Source of the DNA: Bacillota bacterium
GTDB lineage: Bacteria; Bacillota; Clostridia; Lachnospirales; Anaerotignaceae
Reading direction: 5' to 3'
Length of the DNA stretch: 15,428 nucleotides
NCBI GenBank assembly: GCA_017547125.1
Contig: JAFYQL010000129.1
Coordinates: 1-15,428 of the forward strand
Shown: piece by piece, positions 1 to 6,457 of the stretch
Layout: each line of letters begins with the position of its first letter
Numbering within the stretch: position 1 is the first letter of the stretch
Made by a program: the position numbers and the translations under genes
Notes under the pieces: model-generated
Database searches by the model: none
What the model saw: only the letters and a program-made list of their open reading frames with translations
Told to the model about the DNA's origin: nothing

Positions 1-1303
1 CTATTTAGCACTTGCTATCACTATCGGTTTTGTGATCATGATGACTGAATTAGCAATGGGTCGTAAAACTGGTAGAGGTACAATCGGTGCTTACAACGCA
101 CTTAGCAAAAAATTCAAATGGGTTGGCTGGCTTGCAGTTTTCTCACCATTTGTAATCATGAGCTTCTACTCAGTACTTGCAGCTTACTGCTTAGAGTATT
201 TCGCTCTCAACCTTAGCAACCTTGCTTTTGGTATTTCTGAGGTTGCATCAGGTGCAGATCTTTTTGTTGGTATGCTTACAAACCCATTCGGTTCAGCAGC
301 ATTCACAGCTATCACTATGCTTCTTTGCTACTTCATCAATAAGAGTGGCGTTTCAGAAGGTATTGAAAAGTTCAACAAAGTTGGTATGCCTGCACTTTTC
401 ATCATGCTTGTCATCATCATTATCCGTTCATTAACACTTGATGGTGCAATTGAAGGTCTTAAATTTATGTTCGTTCCTGGCTATGCAGTTGAAGGCGGTT
501 TCATTGAAGAAGCTCCTGGCTTCATCACAATCCTTGCTACAGCAGGCGGTCAGATGTTCTTCTCATTATCACTTGCTATGGGTATCCTTATCACATACGG
601 TTCATACATCGATAAGAGTCAGAACATCGTTAAGAGTTCATTAGTAGTAGTATTTGCTGACACACTTGTTGCTCTTATGGCAGGTCTTGCAGTTATTCCT
701 GCAGCTGTTGCAACATACGGCCCTGGCGCTGCTCTTAGTGGTCCAAAGCTTCTCTTCATCACTCTTCAGGACGTATTTACATCAATGGGTACAATCGGCC
801 CACTTTTCGGTGTAATCTTCTACCTTCTCGTTATCGTTGCTGCTATTTCATCACTCATCTCACTTGTAGAAGTTATCGTAACATTCTTCATGGACAGAGC
901 TGCTGATAAAGGCAAAACAGGTAACAGAAGCAAAATCACTTTCTGGGTATGTGCAGCTGTTATGGCTGAAGCTATTATCGTTGCTATGGACGGTCTTGGC
1001 GCTAACGGCATGTGGGTTCCACTTCAGGGCACATTCGGTATCATCGGCGAATTCAACGACTGCTGGCTTGACTTTATGGACTGCTTATCAGAAGGTATTG
1101 CAATGCCTCTTGGTGCACTCGTTATGAGCTTCATGATCGCTTACGAAGTTAAATCAGAAACAATCCTTGATGAACTTCACATCGGCGGTACAAACAAGAT
1201 TGATGGTTTCTTCAAATTTGCTATGAAATTCATCGTACCAGTTGGTATGACTCTTATCCTTTTAGGCCAGATTGATACTTTCTTCCATCTTGGTATTTTC
1301 TAA
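1..1303 (+). CDS. Sodium-dependent transporter, NSS (SLC6/LeuT-type) family, 5' end cut off
   Basis: This membrane carrier imports an amino acid or related amine with sodium, as its family does; the substrate cannot be told from sequence. The reading frame is open from base 2 at the window edge to TAA at 1301-1303, giving 433 visible residues. Bacterial NSS proteins are about 440-500 residues, so roughly the first 30-50 residues, including the sodium-binding TM1, lie outside. The visible part begins in TM2 with a conserved run ending in ELAMGR at about bases 47-64. The unwound TM6 signature AGGQMFFSLSLAMG follows at about bases 542-583. A serine-rich TM8 (AISSLISLVE, about 842-871) corresponds to the Na2 site region. 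About ten hydrophobic segments are visible. It ends at a clear terminator and converges on the minus-strand gene to its right. The family call is firm; the internal GTG/ATG codons near 32-43 are not the true start. Confidence 0.9.
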   Translation, partial: YLALAITIGFVIMMTELAMGRKTGRGTIGAYNALSKKFKWVGWLAVFSPFVIMSFYSVLAAYCLEYFALNLSNLAFGISEVASGADLFVGMLTNPFGSAAFTAITMLLCYFINKSGVSEGIEKFNKVGMPALFIMLVIIIIRSLTLDGAIEGLKFMFVPGYAVEGGFIEEAPGFITILATAGGQMFFSLSLAMGILITYGSYIDKSQNIVKSSLVVVFADTLVALMAGLAVIPAAVATYGPGAALSGPKLLFITLQDVFTSMGTIGPLFGVIFYLLVIVAAISSLISLVEVIVTFFMDRAADKGKTGNRSKITFWVCAAVMAEAIIVAMDGLGANGMWVPLQGTFGIIGEFNDCWLDFMDCLSEGIAMPLGALVMSFMIAYEVKSETILDELHIGGTNKIDGFFKFAMKFIVPVGMTLILLGQIDTFFHLGIF

Positions 1304-1317
1304 TTAAAGAAACATTT

Positions 1318-1347
1318 AAAAGCCTTGAATTATTTCAAGGCTTTTTC
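1318..1347 (+). terminator. Intrinsic terminator of the NSS transporter gene
   Basis: A perfect 12-bp stem (1318-1329 with 1334-1345) closes a 4-nt loop and runs into a T-rich tail, starting 15 bases after the transporter stop codon. It also has A residues on the left and could act weakly in the other direction. Confidence 0.85.
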
Positions 1348-1452
1348 TTTTGCACAAAACCGGCATACGTCATACAAGGCATTTAAAAGCCGTTTGCGCA
1401 CATTTTATTTTTCGCATGCAAATTATTGCACTGCAAACTATAACAGCATTAA
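1348..1452. other. Gene-free spacer between converging transcription units
   Basis: About 105 bases lie between the terminators of two converging genes. Apart from a loose inverted repeat around 1358-1396 (AAACCGGC against GCCGTTT) I see nothing here: no ribosome binding site with a credible coding frame and no promoter of note. Confidence 0.5.
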
Positions 1453-1489
1453 AAAAGGACACAGGCTTTAATAAACCTATGTCCTTTTA
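1453..1489 (-). terminator. Intrinsic terminator of the 211-residue gene (possibly bidirectional)
   Basis: The arms 1453-1465 and 1477-1489 pair over 13 positions. On the minus strand the single imperfect position is a G-U wobble and the stem runs into six T residues, so it works best for the minus-strand gene ending at 1547. On the plus strand the same position is a C-A mismatch, but it could still back up the upstream terminator. Confidence 0.8.
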
Positions 1490-1546
1490 TTGTTTATTCA
1501 ATATTATTCTTTCAGCACTACATTGCCAAATCAATAATAGTTTTTA

Positions 1547-2182
1547 TCAAATTTTATTGTTTACCATTGTATCGCCTAATAATTCAAAAAGTTCATAGAA
1601 CTTAATGCATTCATCAGGTCTTGGTGTAATAAGATTTGTAACTGGTGGAATAAATATCCATGTTGCAGATCCTATCATACTTTCACAACTTATCTGGAAG
1701 TTATTGCTGCCCTTTTCATGTTTAATTTCAAGGTCAATAACATCAAGGTCTCTGAGTCGATTCATAATTAAAGGATTTGCAAGGCCCTTAAGATATGCTT
1801 CTTTAACAGCCATATCGCCGCCTGTCCATTCCTTGCATTCCCATTTTGTAGTTCTTGTTTTAAAAACTACTTCAAAGTGGCAATCGCCAATTTCTTCAAA
1901 TTTATCGTTTGTTAAAACTTCACCGATCAACTGCAGATTATAATTTACAGAAAAAAATCTGTTTTCCCAGTTATAAACAAGCTTTAAGTTGTCAAGATAT
2001 TTAAATCCCTGTAAGTTGATCTGTCTGCTTAATACGCCTGTTTCAATGTTTTTGTAGTATGCACCGGCGTTTGATTTAAATATGTCTGTAAGATGAGTAA
2101 GTTTCTTTTCTACTTTTCTTGTAACAAAACTATTTCTTGCTTTCGCTGCATTTCTGTTTTTTTCTTTCTGAAGTAAACCCAT
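1547..2182 (-). CDS. Hypothetical protein, 211 residues, no recognised family
   Basis: I do not recognise this protein. It has 211 residues, no signal peptide and no membrane segment, so it is probably cytoplasmic. The first 30 residues are strongly basic (many Lys/Arg/Asn), which could suit nucleic-acid or membrane-surface contact. The remainder looks like a mixed alpha/beta fold with aromatic, acidic stretches (WECKEWTGGD near residues 115-124; ATWIFIPPVTN near 174-184). The ATG at 2180-2182 follows a modest AGGA with 6-nt spacing, and no better start is seen upstream. It is a single-gene unit: an AT-rich region and a palindrome (2212-2223) precede it and a good terminator follows. Codon use is less biased than in the neighbouring transporters, suggesting low expression. 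It being a real gene is likely from length, spacing and terminator; its function is unknown. Confidence 0.75.
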   Translation of the reverse strand: MGLLQKEKNRNAAKARNSFVTRKVEKKLTHLTDIFKSNAGAYYKNIETGVLSRQINLQGFKYLDNLKLVYNWENRFFSVNYNLQLIGEVLTNDKFEEIGDCHFEVVFKTRTTKWECKEWTGGDMAVKEAYLKGLANPLIMNRLRDLDVIDLEIKHEKGSNNFQISCESMIGSATWIFIPPVTNLITPRPDECIKFYELFELLGDTMVNNKI

Positions 2183-2211
2183 AGTTAATCCTGCTTTCTT
2201 ACTTTGTTTTT

Positions 2212-2223
2212 GGCTTATAAGCC
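2212..2223. promoter_or_regulatory. Perfect 12-bp palindrome upstream of the hypothetical gene
   Basis: GGCTTATAAGCC is a perfect palindrome lying 29 bp upstream of the start of the 211-residue gene, just downstream of a TATAAT-like hexamer (about 2232-2237, minus strand). This is a plausible position for a dimeric repressor operator, but no regulator can be named. Confidence 0.3.
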
Positions 2224-2239
2224 CTTAATTATTATATAA

Positions 2240-2269
2240 CCCCGGAACACCGTTTACGGAGCTCCGGGG
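2240..2269 (-). terminator. GC-rich hairpin after the APC permease gene, probable terminator
   Basis: CCCCGGA (2240-2246) pairs with TCCGGGG (2263-2269), with an inner CCG/CGG helix (2250-2252 with 2257-2259). On the minus strand it is followed by an AT-rich but not uniform T tract (TTATATAATAATT). It lies about 70 bases after the permease stop and is the only strong stem there. Confidence 0.55.
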
Positions 2270-2338
2270 CCATAAATTGCGTTACTTTATTTCATACTTT
2301 AGAATATGAGAATTTGAGATTCGTTCGTTAATTAAAGA

Positions 2339-3775
2339 TTAAAGAGCGTTTCTCTTTGCAAGCCATTCTGCAACAGCTTCGTCCCAAACTGGGAGATATT
2401 CTGATCTGTCACGAATGTTCTTTACTAAGTCTTCGATAGGTGTGATCTGGTTAACAGGCTGACCTTTTGACTTGTTCCATACTACGATGTAGATAGCTAC
2501 GATAATTAACCAACCAAGTGTGATTAAGATGAATGAGCTGATTGTGTAGATAGCGTAGAGTGAACCTGCGATACCAATTGCGAAAAGAACTGGAGCAGCT
2601 GGAACTTTGAAGAGTCTTGGGAAGTCTGGGTATTTCTTACGAAGTACGAGAACGTCAACCATAGCAAGGATGTAGCAACCTAACCAAGCAACACAAACGA
2701 TGTTGATGAACATGTTCATGATGTCAGCTGTACCACCCTGGAGACAGATGTAGATTGTGCAAACGAACATAAGAACGAAGCAAACCATTGTACCCCACAT
2801 AGGAACTCTGTATTTAGGATGAACTTTACCGAAAGCAGCTGGAAGCTGACCCTGTCTAGCAAGACCGTAGAACATACGTGGAAGAGCAGCAAGCTGTGAG
2901 TTAGCTGTTGTGAATGATGCAAGGATTGTGATGATTGACATTACAGCTGCACCAACAACACCCATACAACCTCTAGCACCGTCGATGTGGCTAACACCTG
3001 AGTTAAGAAGGATGTCAAGATCTGTGTACTTAAGTGAAGCGTAGCAGAATACGATGTCGATTACGTAGATTGAGATAAGAGCTGCGAAAAGAGCCTTTGG
3101 AATAACTTTGTATGGTTCTTTTGTTTCTTCTGCCATTGGACAGCAGTTTTCGAAACCAATGTACCACCAAATTGATGAACCTACAGCACCGAATACGCCA
3201 GCGTAACCGTTTTCTGGAAGCATTGGGTTTTCTACTGGTGTACAACCAAGCATGCTTTCACCAACACCAAAGAAACCAAGAACAGCGATTACAAGGTAAG
3301 CAAGCATCATACCGATAGGAAGAACAGCTGCTACTTTACCATACATACCTACGTCGAAGAGGTTAAGAAGTAAACATGCTACGAGGAAGCCTAAGCTTGT
3401 GATCATAGCTGGGATACCTGTAACTTCTTCTACTGAGTAACCACTCATAGCCATCTGTGTTGAACCGTCAGCAGCTGCAAGAAGTACGTATGTACCAAGA
3501 ACTGCAAGTGTACCCCAGAAGCTACCTACTGCTGAGTTTGTGTAGTCACCAATCATACCGCCGCCTGGAAGCATAGCTGAAAGTTCTGAGAATGCAAGAG
3601 CTGCACTTAAGATAGGAATAAGACCGATAAGTGATGTAAGCCATACCTGATAGCTTGCCTGACCTGCAACGTTTGTTACAGAGAACATAGCTGTACCTGA
3701 TACAACAAGACCCATAGCTGCGCCGTATGTTGCACTAAAGCCAAGTACACGTTTTAATTTTGCGTTGTTTTCCAT
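2339..3775 (-). CDS. APC-superfamily amino-acid permease
   Basis: This integral membrane permease of 478 residues is expected to import or exchange an amino acid or amine across the cytoplasmic membrane; the substrate is not readable from sequence. About twelve hydrophobic segments are visible. TM1 contains the glycine-rich unwound region GAAMGLVVSG (residues 18-27). The APC signature after TM6 reads GFENCCPMAEETKEP with the conserved Glu pair at 216-217. The cytoplasmic motif PRMFYGLARQGQLP (299-312) is typical of the family. The length matches the usual 430-500. A hydrophilic tail of about 45 residues follows the last membrane segment. ATG at 3773-3775 is preceded by a strong GGAGGG with 7-nt spacing. 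Codon use is strongly biased, which suggests high expression. Upstream lies a 308-bp structured stretch and the PEBP-like gene in the same direction, with no terminator obvious between them. Glutamate:GABA-type antiporters are possible relatives, but I cannot support that assignment. Confidence 0.9.
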   Translation of the reverse strand: MENNAKLKRVLGFSATYGAAMGLVVSGTAMFSVTNVAGQASYQVWLTSLIGLIPILSAALAFSELSAMLPGGGMIGDYTNSAVGSFWGTLAVLGTYVLLAAADGSTQMAMSGYSVEEVTGIPAMITSLGFLVACLLLNLFDVGMYGKVAAVLPIGMMLAYLVIAVLGFFGVGESMLGCTPVENPMLPENGYAGVFGAVGSSIWWYIGFENCCPMAEETKEPYKVIPKALFAALISIYVIDIVFCYASLKYTDLDILLNSGVSHIDGARGCMGVVGAAVMSIITILASFTTANSQLAALPRMFYGLARQGQLPAAFGKVHPKYRVPMWGTMVCFVLMFVCTIYICLQGGTADIMNMFINIVCVAWLGCYILAMVDVLVLRKKYPDFPRLFKVPAAPVLFAIGIAGSLYAIYTISSFILITLGWLIIVAIYIVVWNKSKGQPVNQITPIEDLVKNIRDRSEYLPVWDEAVAEWLAKRNAL

Positions 3776-4083
3776 GTTTTTCCCTCCAAAATCATAAAAA
3801 AATACTTTTTATACTGCGCCGTAACGCATTTAACGCAGTGCTACATGAAAATAAATAAGTCCGTTCTTAATTTTTAAGAACTTATTTTTCAAAACCGGTC
3901 CCCCAACCTTTCAGGCATAAGCCTTACTGAGTTTTTCGGTTTTGATAAGGTCTTGGGCTGTAGAACCCATAGAGCATACATTTGATGCGGCACAAAAAAC
4001 TCAACTTTCCAGACATTGTCTCGTTTTCCGTAGGGGCAAAAAATGATTTACAGCTCAGTTATAGTTAATTCTTTAAATAAAGC
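3776..4083 (-). other. 308-bp gene-free, hairpin-rich leader upstream of the APC permease
   Basis: On the minus strand three structural parts can be traced. First, 3993-4004 can pair with 3927-3938 over 12 positions including two wobbles, enclosing a small TGGG/CCCA hairpin. Second, 3937-3945 pairs perfectly with 3889-3897 over 9 bp; because it would cross the first helix, the two are alternatives or a pseudoknot. Third, an AT-rich stem (3853-3859 with 3881-3887, continued by 3864-3870 with 3874-3880) is followed by a 6-bp ACTGCG/CGCAGT stem (3813-3818 with 3834-3839) shortly before the ribosome binding site. A minus-strand frame without stops spans about 3892-4047 and contains a 30-codon ATG-initiated ORF starting at 3981, but has no ribosome binding site. 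I could not match this region to a known riboswitch or T-box. Confidence 0.5.
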
Positions 4084-4602
4084 TTACTCGCCATAGTACA
4101 TTTTGAGTACTGCTTTATCAAGAATATGACCTTCCATTTTGTTACGTAAGTCACTGTAATAGAAGCCAGGTTTTACATCAGGCATAATATCAAGTGCATA
4201 CATTACAAGTTCGTATGTGTGACGTCTGCCAGGAGCAGGTCCGCCATAGCCAACTTTAGCTTCTTCTGATAATTCTTCGTATGGGCCATATGGAAGTGAC
4301 CAGCTGTTGTGACCGTGAATAATTGAAGCATCTGTTTTTGCTCCGTTTTCAGGTAATGATGTTTTTGATGCATCGATACCTGCTGCAATCCAGTGAATCC
4401 AGATTACGCCTTCATCTTCAGCATTGTCGTAGTCCATGTATTCAACAGCATATGAAACTGTGCCTTCTGGTGCACCTTCCCATTCGATTGGGAATGAAAC
4501 CTGTGGAATACCTTCTACTACTGTACTCTGATCTGGTGTGTTGATGCCATATTTTACATCAAGGTAACCATCTTTGATTGCTGGGCTTGTTAATTTGAAC
4601 AT
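4084..4602 (-). CDS. YbhB/YbcL-family (PEBP-like) protein
   Basis: This 172-residue soluble protein belongs to the phosphatidylethanolamine-binding-protein-like family, whose bacterial members have an anion-binding pocket but mostly unsettled function. The hallmark pocket motifs are present in order: MDYDNA around residues 56-61, the HW pair at 70-71, GHNSW at 97-101, GPAPGRRHTY at 121-130 followed by YALD (135-138), and GHIL at 158-161. The length matches family members of 150-180 residues. No signal peptide is seen, so it is probably cytoplasmic. ATG at 4600-4602 follows AAAGGAGAG at good spacing. It lies downstream of a long leader with its own promoter and an intrinsic terminator before the start codon. 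The APC permease follows in the same direction, so the two may be partly co-transcribed. Codon use is biased as in a well-expressed gene. Confidence 0.88.
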   Translation of the reverse strand: MFKLTSPAIKDGYLDVKYGINTPDQSTVVEGIPQVSFPIEWEGAPEGTVSYAVEYMDYDNAEDEGVIWIHWIAAGIDASKTSLPENGAKTDASIIHGHNSWSLPYGPYEELSEEAKVGYGGPAPGRRHTYELVMYALDIMPDVKPGFYYSDLRNKMEGHILDKAVLKMYYGE

Positions 4603-4670
4603 GTTTATCGCTCTCCTTTTTTTATCTGCATTATTGTGATTATCAACAACTGCAGTTTATTTTTCGCAAT

Positions 4671-4714
4671 AAAAAAGCATACACCATACTTTCCTGTTGA
4701 AAGATGGGCATACT
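4671..4714 (-). terminator. Intrinsic terminator inside the PEBP gene leader (attenuator candidate)
   Basis: On the minus strand, 4699-4714 pairs with 4676-4693 around a 5-nt loop, giving about 16 bp with two single-base bulges and a few wobbles, directly followed by a run of T residues (A tract 4671-4676 on the plus strand). It sits 69 bp upstream of the start codon, so transcripts from the upstream promoter must pass it to express the gene. A 9-base copy of part of its 3' arm (ACACCATAC, 4681-4689) recurs at 4825-4833. Confidence 0.7.
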
Positions 4715-4840
4715 CTCAAACCGTTGTAATAATCTGTAGAGTCACTGTGTATGTCCGTCTGTCAAATACATTTGTGCGAAGAGTTTGGACCCTTCGTCAG
4801 TATTTAATATACTTGTGTTTTTACACACCATACGTGAATT

Positions 4841-4869
4841 ATAATACCATATTTGCCCTTCAAAGTCCA
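4841..4869 (-). promoter_or_regulatory. Promoter candidate for the PEBP-like gene
   Basis: On the minus strand, TGGACT (4864-4869, 4 of 6 matches to the -35 consensus) is followed after 17 bp by TATTAT (4841-4846), preceded by TGG, which makes an extended -10. It predicts transcription starting near 4834, giving a leader of about 230 nt. Confidence 0.5.
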
Positions 4870-5031
4870 TAAACTTTTACATTGTTATACAACATTTGTA
4901 TATTTTCCACAATTTTCCCATATACCATCCCAAATTCAGCCTGTTCAACGGGTGTTCCATTTGTACCTTTTACCCATAGCATTTACACACATTTTTCTGT
5001 CAAAAGTGTATTTTTGTTTTCCAACCGAAAA

Positions 5032-5066
5032 CAAACCACATTAAAACTAAATTTTAATGTGGTTTG
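5032..5066 (-). terminator. Intrinsic terminator of the sodium symporter gene
   Basis: A perfect 15-bp stem (5032-5046 with 5052-5066) closes a 5-nt loop and is followed on the minus strand by TTTTC. It lies 37 bases after the stop codon of the symporter. Confidence 0.85.
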
Positions 5067-5102
5067 GTAATTGATTATTTCAGTTTAGTTCAATTTTGTC
5101 TA

Positions 5103-6323
5103 TTATTTTGCATTACGCTTTTTGTCTACTGCGTCTATGCAAATTGTACATGCAGCGTCACCTGTGATGTTAACAACAGTTCTGCCCATGTCAAGAATAC
5201 GGTCGATACCAGCTACAAGTGCAATACCTTCAACAGGAAGACCTACACTCTGAAGTACCATTGCAAGCATAATCATACCTGAACCAGGAACGCCTGCTGT
5301 ACCAATTGAAGCAAGTGTTGCTGTTAAGATGATTGTAAGCTGCTGTGTAAGACCAAGGTCAAGACCAAAGATCTGTGCAATAAACACTGCACAAACACCC
5401 TGGTAAATTGCTGTACCGTCCATGTTGATTGTTGCACCAAGTGGAAGGATGAAGCTTGATACTTCTTTACGAACACCAAGTTTTTCTGTAGCTTCCATAT
5501 TGAAAGGAAGTACGCCAACACTGCTTGCACTTGAGAAAGCAAACATCATTGGTCTGCTCATGCCCTTGAAGAATTTAACTGGGCTCATACCTGCAAGTGC
5601 TTTAACTGTTGCTGAGTATACAACTACCATGTGGATAATGTAACCCGCATAAGCAACAAGAATTACTTTAAGTAATGGAAGAAGAACTTCAGGACCATTC
5701 TGTGCCACTACAGGACAGATAAGAGCAAATACACCGATTGCTGAAAGCTTGATGATCATGCCCATAATTTTGAATGAAACTTCTGCCATACTTTCAACAA
5801 AATCAGCTGCTGCTTTTCCTTTTTCTTCAGCAACGATGATACCAAAACCAAAGAATACAGCAATAACAATAACCTGAAGCATTGTTGCGTTTGCAAGTGG
5901 TGTTACAGCATTTGATGGGAAAATATTTACTAATGTATCAATAAAGCTTGGAGCTTCTTTTGCTTCATATACAAGTTCACCTGTAGGAAGAACATAGCCA
6001 GCGCCAACATTAAGGATGTTTGCAAATGTAAGACCTACTGTTACAGCAACTGCTGTTGTGCAAAGGTAGAATGCAATAGTTTTAACGCCAATAGAACCCA
6101 CTTTTCTGATATCCTGAAGAGAAATGATACCCTGGATAATTGAGAAAAGAACTACAGGTACTACGATCATTTTGATAAGATTTAAGTAAACTGTACCAAA
6201 TGGCTTAATATACTTAACTGTGAAATCTGCATTACCCTGGAATGCAAGACCAGCAAGAACACCAAGCACAAGGCTGATGAAAATTGATGTTGTTAAAGAC
6301 ATCTTTTTCTTTGTTGTTGTCAT
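5103..6323 (-). CDS. Dicarboxylate/amino acid:cation symporter (DAACS, GltP/GltT-like)
   Basis: This 406-residue membrane carrier couples uptake of an acidic amino acid or C4-dicarboxylate to sodium or proton entry. All core motifs of the glutamate-transporter fold are visible. HP1 carries the serine-rich SSASSVGVLP (264-273). TM7 has NMDGTAIYQG (300-309). HP2 has GTAGVPGSG (341-349). TM8 reads DRILDMGRTVVNITGD (374-389), in which Arg381 corresponds to the residue that in GltPh-type carriers holds the acidic side chain of the substrate; this favours glutamate, aspartate or a dicarboxylate over neutral amino acids. The length is normal (400-430). ATG at 6321-6323 follows a strong GGAGGG with 7-nt spacing. 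It is a single-gene unit with its own promoter (6409-6438) and terminator. Codon use is strongly biased. Exact substrate and coupling ion are not decidable here. Confidence 0.93.
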   Translation of the reverse strand: MTTTKKKMSLTTSIFISLVLGVLAGLAFQGNADFTVKYIKPFGTVYLNLIKMIVVPVVLFSIIQGIISLQDIRKVGSIGVKTIAFYLCTTAVAVTVGLTFANILNVGAGYVLPTGELVYEAKEAPSFIDTLVNIFPSNAVTPLANATMLQVIVIAVFFGFGIIVAEEKGKAAADFVESMAEVSFKIMGMIIKLSAIGVFALICPVVAQNGPEVLLPLLKVILVAYAGYIIHMVVVYSATVKALAGMSPVKFFKGMSRPMMFAFSSASSVGVLPFNMEATEKLGVRKEVSSFILPLGATINMDGTAIYQGVCAVFIAQIFGLDLGLTQQLTIILTATLASIGTAGVPGSGMIMLAMVLQSVGLPVEGIALVAGIDRILDMGRTVVNITGDAACTICIDAVDKKRNAK

Positions 6324-6408
6324 TTTTTTACCCTCCGTAAATAATTATTTTTTCAGCCGCCCGGGGCGTATAGAAAATGAATATCCTGTTTAAATATACA
6401 TTTCGGAT

Positions 6409-6438
6409 AATATACCACAAAACACCGCAATTAGTCCA
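6409..6438 (-). promoter_or_regulatory. Promoter candidate for the sodium symporter gene
   Basis: On the minus strand, TGGACT (6433-6438) is followed after 18 bp by TATATT (6409-6414, 5 of 6 matches), with TGG just before it as an extended -10. It predicts a 5' untranslated region of about 80 nt before the start at 6323. Confidence 0.5.
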
Positions 6439-6457
6439 TATTTTTTTCAAATTCCGC

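Larger units (their letters stand above)
4603..5031 (-). other. Long gene-free stretch upstream of the PEBP-like gene
   Basis: Just over 400 bases separate the terminator of the sodium symporter gene from the PEBP-like gene. On the minus strand, in order, it holds: interrupted coding-like frames (4860-4982 with 40 codons, then 4745-4873 with 42 codons in another frame, continuing past a stop to about 4650); a promoter-like site (4841-4869); small stems (for example CGAAG/CTTCG at about 4778-4797); a strong terminator (4671-4714); and the gene's ribosome binding site. None of the small frames has a convincing ribosome binding site. It could be a regulatory leader, a decayed gene, or an extragenic repeat copy. 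Confidence 0.45.

Noticed and set aside
3889..3925. GGGGGACC with an adjacent CTGAAAGG on the minus strand, resembling parts of c-di-AMP (ydaO) riboswitches or a T-box antiterminator
   Set aside because: The downstream conserved parts of ydaO (GGGTGAAT and later segments) are missing, and the T-box core (TGG, one variable base, then ACC) is not matched because extra G residues intervene. No specifier stem was found.
4636..5070. Plus-strand frames of 60-80 codons in the gap between the symporter and PEBP genes
   Set aside because: No ribosome binding sites, hydrophobic Phe/His/Tyr-rich translations, and they run across the terminators of minus-strand genes; treated as noise or the reverse of the repeat-like element.
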